DNA from: Anaerolineales bacterium UBA6663
GTDB taxonomy: Bacteria > Chloroflexota > Anaerolineae > Anaerolineales > UBA6663
DNA: 13,714 nucleotides
Direction: 5' to 3'
NCBI GenBank assembly: GCA_002455335.1
Contig: DKKP01000383.1
Span: forward strand, 1-13,714
The notes under the pieces are model-generated. The model saw only the letters and a list, made by a program, of their open reading frames with translations. It did no database searches and was not told the origin of the DNA. This document shows, one piece after another, positions 6,101 through 13,714 of this stretch. A program made the translations under genes and the position numbers. Numbering within the stretch: the first letter of the stretch is position 1; the number at the start of each line of letters is the position of its first letter.

Positions 6101-6747
6101 CGATTAAGGTGTTGCTTGTCGATGACCACAAAATCGTGCGCCAGGGCGTGCGCGCCTATCTGCAGACGTTGGCCGACATCCAGGTGGTCGGCGAGGCCGA
6201 AAGCGGGGCGGCGGCCATCGAGGCCCTGGGGCAGGTGGAGCCCGACGTGGTGTTGATGGACCTCGAGATGCCGGGCGAAATCGACGGCATCGCCGCGACC
6301 CGCCAGATCCGCAAGCTGCGCCCGGCCACCCAGGTGATCGTGGTGACCTCGCATCATCAGGATGAATACATCTTCCCGGCGGTCCGCGCCGGCGCGATTT
6401 CGTACCTGCTCAAGGATGTCGAGCCCGATGAGCTGGCCGACGCGATCCGCAAGGCCGCGCAGGGCGAGGCGCTGCTCGATTCGCGCGTGGCGTCGCGATT
6501 GGTCAAAGAACTGCAGGGGATCCGTCAGGAGCAGGTCAATCCGTTCACCGAGCTTACCGAGCGCGAGTTCGACGTCTTGCGTCTGATCGCGGCGGGCAAG
6601 AGCAACGCCGAGATCGCCGAGGCGCTGGTCATCGGCGAGAGCACGGTCAAGACCCACATCGGCAACCTGCTCAAGAAGCTGCACCTCGACGACCGTACCC
6701 AGGCCGCGGTCTACGCCTGGCAGCAAGGAATCGTCCGCCGAAGTTGA
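6097..6747 (+). CDS. NarL/LuxR-family response regulator
   Basis: A 216-residue DNA-binding regulator. The receiver domain (about 3-120) has the acidic pair D9-D10, phospho-acceptor D55 (VVLMDLEMPG), switch T84 and K106 (SYLLKD). The C-terminal LuxR-type helix-turn-helix spans about 150-212, with LTEREFDVLRLIAAGKSNAEIAEAL and STVKTHIGNLLKKL. All conserved phosphotransfer residues are intact. The gene overlaps the kinase gene by four bases (ATGA), so the two are cognate partners. A likely target is the operon's own promoter upstream of the ABC ATPase or small ORF, as in other kinase/regulator/ABC clusters; no repeated binding site was recognised there. The operon ends here, facing the convergent iolG gene across 46 bases with no obvious terminator. 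Confidence 0.93.
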   Translation: MTIKVLLVDDHKIVRQGVRAYLQTLADIQVVGEAESGAAAIEALGQVEPDVVLMDLEMPGEIDGIAATRQIRKLRPATQVIVVTSHHQDEYIFPAVRAGAISYLLKDVEPDELADAIRKAAQGEALLDSRVASRLVKELQGIRQEQVNPFTELTEREFDVLRLIAAGKSNAEIAEALVIGESTVKTHIGNLLKKLHLDDRTQAAVYAWQQGIVRRS

Positions 6748-6793
6748 GCTCGCGCCGATGAGGGGCGACGGCCAGGGCTGCCGCTGCTCGGTG

Positions 6794-7825
6794 TCAAGCT
6801 CCGTAGAGCGTTGGCCTTGTCGGCAGGCTCAGGGGCACGACGGCGCCGCCCTCCAGCGACTGAATGCAGGCGCCGGTGACCAACAGGGTCACGAGCCCGT
6901 CCCAGGCGCTGGCGCCGGTGAAGACCCGGCCCTCACGCACCGCAGCGACCCAATCCATCAGTTCGAGCACATAGGCCTCCTGGAAGCGCGAGAGCCAGTC
7001 GCTCGGCACCGGAAACCCCCGGTGCGCCGCGGCGCGCACGAGGGCGCGGTCGGGCTGCTGGGTCATGGCGGCGCCGCTCTGGCAGACCAGCTCGGCCGAG
7101 ACCTCGTAGCCGTAGGCTGCGTTGACGTATACCTCGACGACGGCCAGCGCGCCGCTCGCGAAGCCCAACTCGACGACGAGCAAATCACGTGTGTCGGCGT
7201 GAAGATCCGGCCGCGACCTGCGACCGAGGACGCGCACTTCGGCGACCTCGCTGCCCAGCATCCAGCGGGCCGAGTCGATATCGTGCCCGGCTGAGTTGAT
7301 CAGGATCGTGGCGCCCGTGACCCCAAAGGCGGCCGAGGCGTTGCGGTGCACGCCCTTGAAGAGCAGCGGGGCGCCGATCGCGCCCGAATGCCCAAGCGTG
7401 CGCACCGCGACGTGCTCGGGGTCGAAGCGGCGCATGAAGCCGACCGAGACCAGGCGGCTGCCGATCCGGACCTCGGCCTCGACCACGGCCAGCGCGTCGG
7501 GCACAACCGTGGCCAGCGGCTTCTCGCAGAGCACAGGCTTGCCGGCCTCCAGACAGGCCAGCGTCAGGCGCGCATGGATGTCGTCGGGCGCCGCGATCAA
7601 CACGGCCTCGATCGACGGATCCTGGATCAGCTCGAGCGGATCGGTGAAGACGACGCCGCCGCCGCTCTGCGCCGCCGCCTGCGCGGCCCGACCGCCGTCG
7701 AGGTCGTAGACCGCGGCGACGCGGGCGCCGGGCACAAAGCGATGCAGGTTGATCGCGTGGCGGGTGCCCATCCCGCCTGTGCCGATCACGCCGATCGCGA
7801 GTTGTTGTTTCGTCGGTAGAGACAT
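6794..7825 (-). CDS. iolG: Inositol 2-dehydrogenase-like Gfo/Idh/MocA oxidoreductase
   Basis: A 343-residue NAD(P)-dependent dehydrogenase that, by family and context, oxidises myo-inositol (or chiro/scyllo isomers) to the inosose, the first step of inositol breakdown. The Rossmann motif is GTGGMG (15-20), the EKPLA segment places the catalytic lysine at K102, and GFMRRFDPEH (129-138) is typical of IolG. The active-site stretch reads NSAGHDID, so the His of the IolG Lys-Asp-His triad is H181 but the Asp position is N177. The start at 7825 has an AGGGGG ribosome site; the upstream in-frame ATG at 7867 adds 14 residues without a good site. It is the last gene of iolB-iolD-iolG, 84 bases after iolD. 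Specificity among inositol isomers, or for a related sugar, is open. Confidence 0.82.
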   Translation of the reverse strand: MSLPTKQQLAIGVIGTGGMGTRHAINLHRFVPGARVAAVYDLDGGRAAQAAAQSGGGVVFTDPLELIQDPSIEAVLIAAPDDIHARLTLACLEAGKPVLCEKPLATVVPDALAVVEAEVRIGSRLVSVGFMRRFDPEHVAVRTLGHSGAIGAPLLFKGVHRNASAAFGVTGATILINSAGHDIDSARWMLGSEVAEVRVLGRRSRPDLHADTRDLLVVELGFASGALAVVEVYVNAAYGYEVSAELVCQSGAAMTQQPDRALVRAAAHRGFPVPSDWLSRFQEAYVLELMDWVAAVREGRVFTGASAWDGLVTLLVTGACIQSLEGGAVVPLSLPTRPTLYGA

Positions 7826-7909
7826 GGTGACCCCCTGATGCCGGTAGCAAGCCGGCCTGTGCTGCAAGCGTGGCGGGCCGTGCGCACGACGCGCTGCGCG
7901 CGACCAACC

Positions 7910-9790
<1,881 letters not shown>

Positions 9791-9849
9791 GGCTGTCTCC
9801 TCAAGTGAGTGACCACTTAGGCGTGGAGCCTGGTGCAACGTTCCACGCG
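9791..9849 (-). promoter_or_regulatory. iolB-iolD intercistronic hairpins
   Basis: GCGTGGA (9821-9827) pairs perfectly with TCCACGC (9842-9848), and a second short stem AAGTG/CACTT lies at 9803-9818. The sequence TCCACGCGC recurs at 9842-9850 and 9856-9864. These structures sit between the iolB stop and the iolD ribosome site and may tune mRNA stability or expression ratio. There is no T-run, so full termination is unlikely. Confidence 0.35.
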
Positions 9850-10764
9850 CTAAGCTCCACGCGCGGCGCTCTGCGCCGTCGGGTACACCGGCACGCGCGG
9901 GTCGCGGGTCTGATACGAGCCCTTGACCCAGGCGAAGGCCGGGTCGTCTGTGGCCGCAAGGCTCTGGGCGCTGCCGACGAGCACGTTGAGATAGTAGGCC
10001 GTGTAGCCGACCGGGCAGGAGACCGGGTGATAGCCTTCGGGGATCAGGACCACGTCGTTGTGGCGCGCCGTGACGACTGCGTCGATCGGCGTCCCGGCCA
10101 GCGCCAGCGGTGAGGCCGGGTCGGTGTAGATGCGCTGGAACGCGAAGCCCTCGGGTTTATCGAACTGGTAGAAGTAGATCTCGTCGAGATCCGCCTCGAT
10201 CAGCCGGCCCTCGGTGTCGATGGTATGGACGTCGTGCTTATGGGGCGGGTAGCTCGACCAGTTGCCGCCGGGCGTGTAGACCTCGACCAGGACGAGCCTT
10301 GCGCAGGGGAACCCGGGTTGGAGCAGGCTGTTGATCTGGCGGGTGGCGTGATCGCCGCCGCGGATCTCGATCGCGATCTCGGCCGGCGTGACGAGCCTGG
10401 GTGGGAAGACCTGGTCGGTGTTGGCCCAGGCGACCGCGAAGTCGCAGTCGGTCAGGGCTGTGGCGGTCAGGGACGTGCCACGCGGGAGGTACAGCGCGTG
10501 CGGAAGCCCGGTGAAGACGTTGGCGCGCCCGCCGACCGGCTCGAAGCGGCCGTAGGTGCTGTCGACGGCGAGTACCCCGCCGAGCGGTACGATGGCGAGC
10601 TCGGCCTCGGGTGAGTCGTTCGACCACCTTTGGCCGACGGCCAGCCTATGCACCTCGAACCGGATCGTGTCCCAGCCGGCCAGATCGTGGGTGACGCTCA
10701 CGACGCGCCCGGCGTCGCCGCTCGGGGCAGGGTGGATTACAAGGTTGTCAGCGGTATAGCGCAT
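9850..10764 (-). CDS. iolB: 5-deoxy-glucuronate isomerase
   Basis: A 304-residue bicupin isomerase converting 5-deoxy-D-glucuronate to 2-deoxy-5-keto-D-gluconate, the step after IolD. The metal site of the second cupin is clear: PPHKHD gives H175 and H177, DEIYFYQF gives E195 and PEGYHPV gives H246. Other family landmarks are GGNWSSYPPHKHD (167-178) and YYLNVLVG (257-264). ATG 10764 is preceded at seven bases by GAGGG. The upstream in-frame ATG at 10863 lies inside the operator region and would place the promoter's start site within the gene, so I rejected it. It is the first gene of the operon and follows a strong promoter by about 115 bases. Confidence 0.93.
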   Translation of the reverse strand: MRYTADNLVIHPAPSGDAGRVVSVTHDLAGWDTIRFEVHRLAVGQRWSNDSPEAELAIVPLGGVLAVDSTYGRFEPVGGRANVFTGLPHALYLPRGTSLTATALTDCDFAVAWANTDQVFPPRLVTPAEIAIEIRGGDHATRQINSLLQPGFPCARLVLVEVYTPGGNWSSYPPHKHDVHTIDTEGRLIEADLDEIYFYQFDKPEGFAFQRIYTDPASPLALAGTPIDAVVTARHNDVVLIPEGYHPVSCPVGYTAYYLNVLVGSAQSLAATDDPAFAWVKGSYQTRDPRVPVYPTAQSAARGA

Positions 10765-10777
10765 ACCCTTACCCTCG

Positions 10778-10789
10778 CACACGTGTGCA
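10778..10789. promoter_or_regulatory. Perfect 12-bp palindrome GCACACGTGTGC in the iolB leader
   Basis: GCACACGTGTGC is a perfect, CG-centred palindrome 14 bases upstream of the iolB ATG, right before the ribosome site. Ten of its 12 bases recur at 10874-10885 beside the promoter. CG-centred palindromes are typical of LacI-family operators. It is a candidate second operator for an inositol-responsive repressor. Confidence 0.45.
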
Positions 10790-10856
10790 GCGTTGAGCCC
10801 AAGGTGATTGGCTGCTGTCTCGGGCAATGGGTTTGATTGATCGTCTGGTTCTCGCT

Positions 10857-10878
10857 TGTGCACGTATCTCAGTGCACA
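10857..10878. promoter_or_regulatory. Operator candidate overlapping the iol transcription start
   Basis: TGTGCAC (10857-10863) and GTGCACA (10872-10878) are perfect inverted repeats eight bases apart. They lie directly downstream of the -10 element and cover the predicted start near 10879, the classic position for a repressor. The right arm continues into GCACACGTG, shared with the palindrome at 10778-10789. Centres of the two palindromes are 84 bp apart, about eight helical turns. Confidence 0.5.
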
Positions 10879-10885
10879 CGTGAAC

Positions 10886-10913
10886 AGTATAGGCTGGCCG
10901 AAGCGGGAGTCAA
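10886..10913 (-). promoter_or_regulatory. Promoter of the iolBDG operon
   Basis: On the minus strand TTGACT (10913-10908) and TATACT (10891-10886) each match five of six consensus bases and are 16 bases apart. This is the best sigma-70-type promoter in the window. Transcription would start near 10879, giving an iolB leader of about 115 bases that contains both palindromes. Confidence 0.65.
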
Positions 10914-11036
10914 GAGGGCTCGGCCGACTGGGCCTGTTCGAAGGTTAGAATCTGCACGCGGTTTCGGCCAAGGCGATTCCTGGAAGGGCTTGAAAACAAG
11001 CGATTCGTGCATGACCTGTCAGGTCCAAGGTTAGAA
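10914..11036. repeat. Spacer between uptake operon and iol promoter with a 12-bp direct repeat and hairpins
   Basis: AAGGTTAGAATC occurs at 10941-10952 and again at 11027-11038, 86 bp apart; the second copy overlaps the stop codon of the uptake ATPase gene. Between them are two small hairpins, GCTTG-AAAA-CAAGC (10988-11001) and GACCT-GTC-AGGTC (11013-11025). Neither hairpin has a following T-run on the minus strand, though together they may mark the end of the uptake operon transcript. No gene is apparent. Confidence 0.4.
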
Positions 11037-11837
11037 TCATCCGCCAGCCACGCTGGGCCTGGCCAGATCGAGGAGCACCACAGGCCGCTCGTCGACGCGC
11101 ACGACCTGCACAGGCGTGCCGTAGGTGGCGGTCAACCGATCGGCTGTCATAACCGTCTCGATCGGGCCGAGATCGACGATCTCGCCGGCGCGCATCAGCA
11201 CCACGTACTGCGCCGCCAGCACCGCCATTTCGGGGTCATGGGTGGTGAACACGATGGTGGTGCCACGCCCGGCCAACACGCGCAGCGTTTGCAACAGACG
11301 ACCCTTGTTGCTCAGATCCAGATGCGACGTCGGCTCGTCGAGCAGCAGGATCCGCGCCTCCTGCGCAAGCGCGCGGGCCAGCGCCGCCATCTGACGCTCG
11401 CCGCCGCTCAGCGCGGTCACCGGGCGTGGCGCAAAGTCGGTCAGCCCAAGCAGCGCCAGGGCCTCCTGAGCCACCCGGTAATCGGCCGGGCCGGGCATCT
11501 CGAGCATGCCCAGATACGGCGAACGGCCGAGGAGCACGTACTCGAGCACCGTGAAGTCGAACGGGATGTGCTCGGCCTGCGGCACAAGCGCGATCTGGCG
11601 GCTGAGCTCACGCCGACCATACTCGGCCAGCGGTCGCCCGGCGATGCGCACCACGCCACCCTGCGGCGCCAGCAGGCCAAGCACCAGGTGCAACAGCGTG
11701 GTCTTGCCCGCTCCGTTTGGGCCGAGGATCGCGGTGACCGTGCCCGGCGGGATCTCGAGCGACAGATCCGGCAGCACCATCGGCCGATCCGCAGCATAGC
11801 CGAAGCGCAGGTGCTCGAGCGTGATCAAGCCGCTCAT
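11037..11837 (-). CDS. Metal-chelate (siderophore/heme/B12-type) ABC transporter ATPase
   Basis: A 266-residue ATPase of the FecE/FhuC/BtuD group that drives import through the neighbouring permease. Motifs are Walker A GPNGAGKT (39-46), Q-loop VPQAEH (Q87), signature LSGGERQM (143-150), Walker B ILLLDEP (163-169) with D-loop SHLD, and H-loop TTHDPEMA (H200). PFDFTVLEYVLLGRSPYLG after the Q-loop is characteristic of this importer group. The start at 11837 overlaps the permease stop as ATGA; the much longer open frame upstream runs through the permease gene in another frame and is not coding. Last gene of the operon. Iron chelate, heme and cobalamin cannot be told apart from the ATPase. Confidence 0.92.
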   Translation of the reverse strand: MSGLITLEHLRFGYAADRPMVLPDLSLEIPPGTVTAILGPNGAGKTTLLHLVLGLLAPQGGVVRIAGRPLAEYGRRELSRQIALVPQAEHIPFDFTVLEYVLLGRSPYLGMLEMPGPADYRVAQEALALLGLTDFAPRPVTALSGGERQMAALARALAQEARILLLDEPTSHLDLSNKGRLLQTLRVLAGRGTTIVFTTHDPEMAVLAAQYVVLMRAGEIVDLGPIETVMTADRLTATYGTPVQVVRVDERPVVLLDLARPSVAGG

Positions 11838-12847
11838 GATTGCACCCGCAGCGTCGTGCGCACCATCAAGATGATAAAGAGCAGGGCGCCGAAGAGGGCA
11901 GTCAGGATCCCAAGCGGGATCTCGCCCGGCAGCAATGCCCGGGCCAGGTCGTCGCAGATCACGGCGAACATGCCGCCGATCAGCATCGCGGCCGGTAGCG
12001 TGTGCTGGGCGTTGGCGCCCGTCAATCGCCGCGCCAGGTGCGGCACGATCAGACCGACCCAGCCCACGATCCCGGCGATGGCCGTGACGGCCGCCGTCGT
12101 CGCGACCGCCGCGACCAGCAGCACCGTGCGCTCGCGGCCGGGCGCCGTGCCGAGCGAGAACGCCGTCTCGTCGTTGAGCGAAAGCAGGTTGAGCCGCCAG
12201 CGCATCAGGTACACGATCAACAGACCGGGGATGACGACCGGCAGCACGATCCACACATCGCGCCACGTGACGCCCCACAATCCGCCGAGCAGCCAGAACG
12301 TGATCTCGGGTAGCTGGGTGAGCGGGTCGGCCAGGTACTTGAGCACGCCGACGCCCGACGAGAAGAGCGCCGAGACCGCGATCCCGGCCAGCACAAGCCG
12401 CAGCACCCAGCCACCGAAGCGCATGTAGCGCGCGAGCAGATACGACAGCGCCAGGCCCGCCAGCGCGAAGAACGTGGCGACGCCCTGCACGACGAGCAGC
12501 GATGAGCCCAGGAACAGGATGCTCAACGCCGCGCCGAAGGCCGCGCCCTGGGTCACCCCAAGGAAGCCGGGTTCGACCAGCGGGTTGCGGAAGATCATCT
12601 GCATCACCGTGCCCGCAGCGGCCAGCGACATCCCAAGCGCCAGCGACACGATCAGGCGCGGCAGGCGCAGCCCAAGCACAAGGCGCTGCGCCATGTCGTC
12701 TGTGAACAACAGATCGGGCGGTATCCAGTATGGGACCGGATACCGCCCGAAGAAGATCGAGAGACTCAACACGGCGACCAGGGAGATCCCCAGGCCCGCC
12801 AGCAGCGCAGCCACAGACGGGCGAGGGCGAAGCGCCGTGGTCGTCAT
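11834..12847 (-). CDS. FecCD/BtuC-family ABC transporter permease
   Basis: A 337-residue importer permease with about nine to ten hydrophobic spans, the type II importer fold. The family landmarks are LRLPRLIVSLALGMSLAAAGTVMQ (60-83, cited in part), FRNPLVEPGFLGVTQGAAFG (86-105), the G-x-x-x-W-V-GLIVPHLARRL coupling region near 260-275 and the C-terminal GEIPLGILTALFGALLF. It forms the channel for an iron-siderophore, heme or cobalamin complex handed over by the binding protein. It starts three bases after the binding-protein gene ends and overlaps the ATPase gene by four bases. A single permease gene indicates a homodimeric channel, as in BtuC. Confidence 0.93.
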   Translation of the reverse strand: MTTTALRPRPSVAALLAGLGISLVAVLSLSIFFGRYPVPYWIPPDLLFTDDMAQRLVLGLRLPRLIVSLALGMSLAAAGTVMQMIFRNPLVEPGFLGVTQGAAFGAALSILFLGSSLLVVQGVATFFALAGLALSYLLARYMRFGGWVLRLVLAGIAVSALFSSGVGVLKYLADPLTQLPEITFWLLGGLWGVTWRDVWIVLPVVIPGLLIVYLMRWRLNLLSLNDETAFSLGTAPGRERTVLLVAAVATTAAVTAIAGIVGWVGLIVPHLARRLTGANAQHTLPAAMLIGGMFAVICDDLARALLPGEIPLGILTALFGALLFIILMVRTTLRVQS

Positions 12848-12850
12848 CGA

Positions 12851-13714
12851 TCAGGGCATCGAGCCGTACAGGTTCGGCAGCACCTGTTCGGCCACGACGG
12901 CTTCATCCAGGCCGTAGAGTTCGGTGTAGAAGGCGTCGACCGCCTGCTCGAGGTCGACATCGGCCGCGAGCTGGGGCTGGATCCACGTGTACAGCCAGTC
13001 GAGGCCGAGCACCCAGCGCGGGTCGGGCTGATCCCAGCTGTAGAAGTCGCCGGCGAAGCCGTAGACCTGGCGGTTCTCGACGGCCTTGAGCCCTTGCCAG
13101 GTCGGGTCGTCCATCAACCCGGCGGCGATCACGTCGGAGTCGCCGTTGTACGAGACGATGAAGATCTGGTCCGGACCCCACGCCGCGATCTGCTCGAAGT
13201 TGACGATCGTCCAGCCGCCGGCCTCCGACGCCTCGATCCACACCGGCGTGCCGCCGGCGATGCGCACGAGCGTGGTCTGCAGCCAGCCCTCGGGCGGGAC
13301 GTTGAAGGCCACTTCGCCGCCCTCCTCGGAGTGTTGCAGGAGAAGCACGCGCGGGCGGGCATCTTCGGCGAGGCCCGCGGTCTTGGCGCTGATCGCATCG
13401 ACGCGCGCCTTGAAGAAGGCCAGGATCTCCTCGGCTCGCTCGGGGTTGCCAAGTAACTGGCCCATGGTCGTGATGTCGCGGTCGAACTGCTCGGGCGTCT
13501 CGAGGTCGACGTACACGACCTTGATCCCGATCGCCTCGAGCGGCGTGCCGAGCTTCTCGGCCATCGCGCTCTTGAGGATGACCACATCCGGCTCGAGCGG
13601 CGCGATCTGCTCGGCGGCGGCGTTCATCTCGAGCATGGTCTTCTCGGTGAAGGTCGGGTCGACGACGGTCAGGAACTTGAGCGCTGACTGACCGCGCTGT
13701 TCGAATCCGACGAG
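12851..13714 (-). CDS. Periplasmic/lipoprotein metal-chelate binding protein, N-terminus outside the window
   Basis: The last 287 residues of a TroA-superfamily (FepB/FhuD/BtuF-like) solute-binding protein; the frame is open to the window edge, so the start and signal sequence are missing. The N-terminal lobe includes IAPLEPDVVILKSAM and GIKVVYVDLETPEQFDRDI, then a long connecting helix (TTMGQLLGNPERAEEILAFF). The second lobe holds TTLVRIAGGTPVW, NFEQIAAWGPDQIFIV and the C-terminal RWVLGLDWLYTWI helix. Such proteins capture the ligand outside the membrane and deliver it to the FecCD permease, whose gene begins three bases later. The ligand is unresolved. Any iron- or B12-dependent promoter lies beyond the window. 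Confidence 0.88.
   Translation of the reverse strand, partial: LVGFEQRGQSALKFLTVVDPTFTEKTMLEMNAAAEQIAPLEPDVVILKSAMAEKLGTPLEAIGIKVVYVDLETPEQFDRDITTMGQLLGNPERAEEILAFFKARVDAISAKTAGLAEDARPRVLLLQHSEEGGEVAFNVPPEGWLQTTLVRIAGGTPVWIEASEAGGWTIVNFEQIAAWGPDQIFIVSYNGDSDVIAAGLMDDPTWQGLKAVENRQVYGFAGDFYSWDQPDPRWVLGLDWLYTWIQPQLAADVDLEQAVDAFYTELYGLDEAVVAEQVLPNLYGSMP

Noticed and set aside
6748..6793. Bidirectional terminator between the regulator and iolG
   Set aside because: The 46 bases between the convergent stops show no good stem followed by a T-run on either strand.
10765..10863. Longer iolB starting at ATG 10863
   Set aside because: The added 33 residues do not resemble IolB, and that start would lie in the operator next to the predicted transcription start; ATG 10764 has a good ribosome site.
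11838..12278. Long N-terminal extension of the uptake ATPase frame
   Set aside because: It overlaps the FecCD permease in another frame and is Arg/Gly/Asp-rich without motifs; the ATGA overlap at 11834-11837 gives the normal family start.

Overview
The window is about 13.7 kb of GC-rich DNA from a free-living, probably heterotrophic bacterium. Gene content and codon use would suit a Chloroflexota-like lineage, but no rRNA or other marker gene is present, so this placement is an inference only. I found no insertion sequence, CRISPR array, tRNA, rRNA or phage gene.

Layout. (1) 1-1993, minus strand: an AMP-forming acetyl/propionyl-CoA synthetase, followed by a 23-bp-arm inverted repeat that looks like its terminator. 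(2) 1994-2645: an unusually long non-coding stretch of about 650 bp. It holds a 10-bp-arm inverted repeat, a plus-strand structured RNA candidate resembling a cobalamin riboswitch, a leftward extended -10 element that could start a long acs leader antisense to that RNA, and a rightward -10 element before a tiny gene. (3) 2646-6747, plus strand: a 35-residue secreted or membrane peptide gene, then four tightly packed genes: ABC-2 type ATPase, its permease, a DesK/LiaS-type histidine kinase and a NarL-type response regulator. This is an export/sensing module. (4) 6794-10913, minus strand: a myo-inositol catabolism operon iolB-iolD-iolG with a strong promoter and palindromic operator candidates. 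(5) 11037-13714, minus strand: a FecBCD/BtuFCD-type metal-chelate uptake operon (binding protein, cut by the window edge; permease; ATPase).

How the parts work together. IolG oxidises inositol, IolD opens the diketone ring and IolB isomerises 5-deoxyglucuronate. The rest of the pathway (iolE, iolC, iolJ, iolA) and the inositol transporter are not here. The last steps of that pathway yield acetyl-CoA, but the CoA ligase is a separate transcription unit. The ABC-2/two-component cluster probably senses an envelope stress or an extracellular signal and controls its own exporter; the small peptide just upstream is the most intriguing possible partner.

The points most worth a second look are the riboswitch-like RNA with no cobalamin gene after it, the 35-residue acidic hydrophobic peptide ahead of the sensor/exporter operon, the paired palindromes at the iolB promoter, and the Asp-to-Asn change in the expected catalytic triad of IolG.
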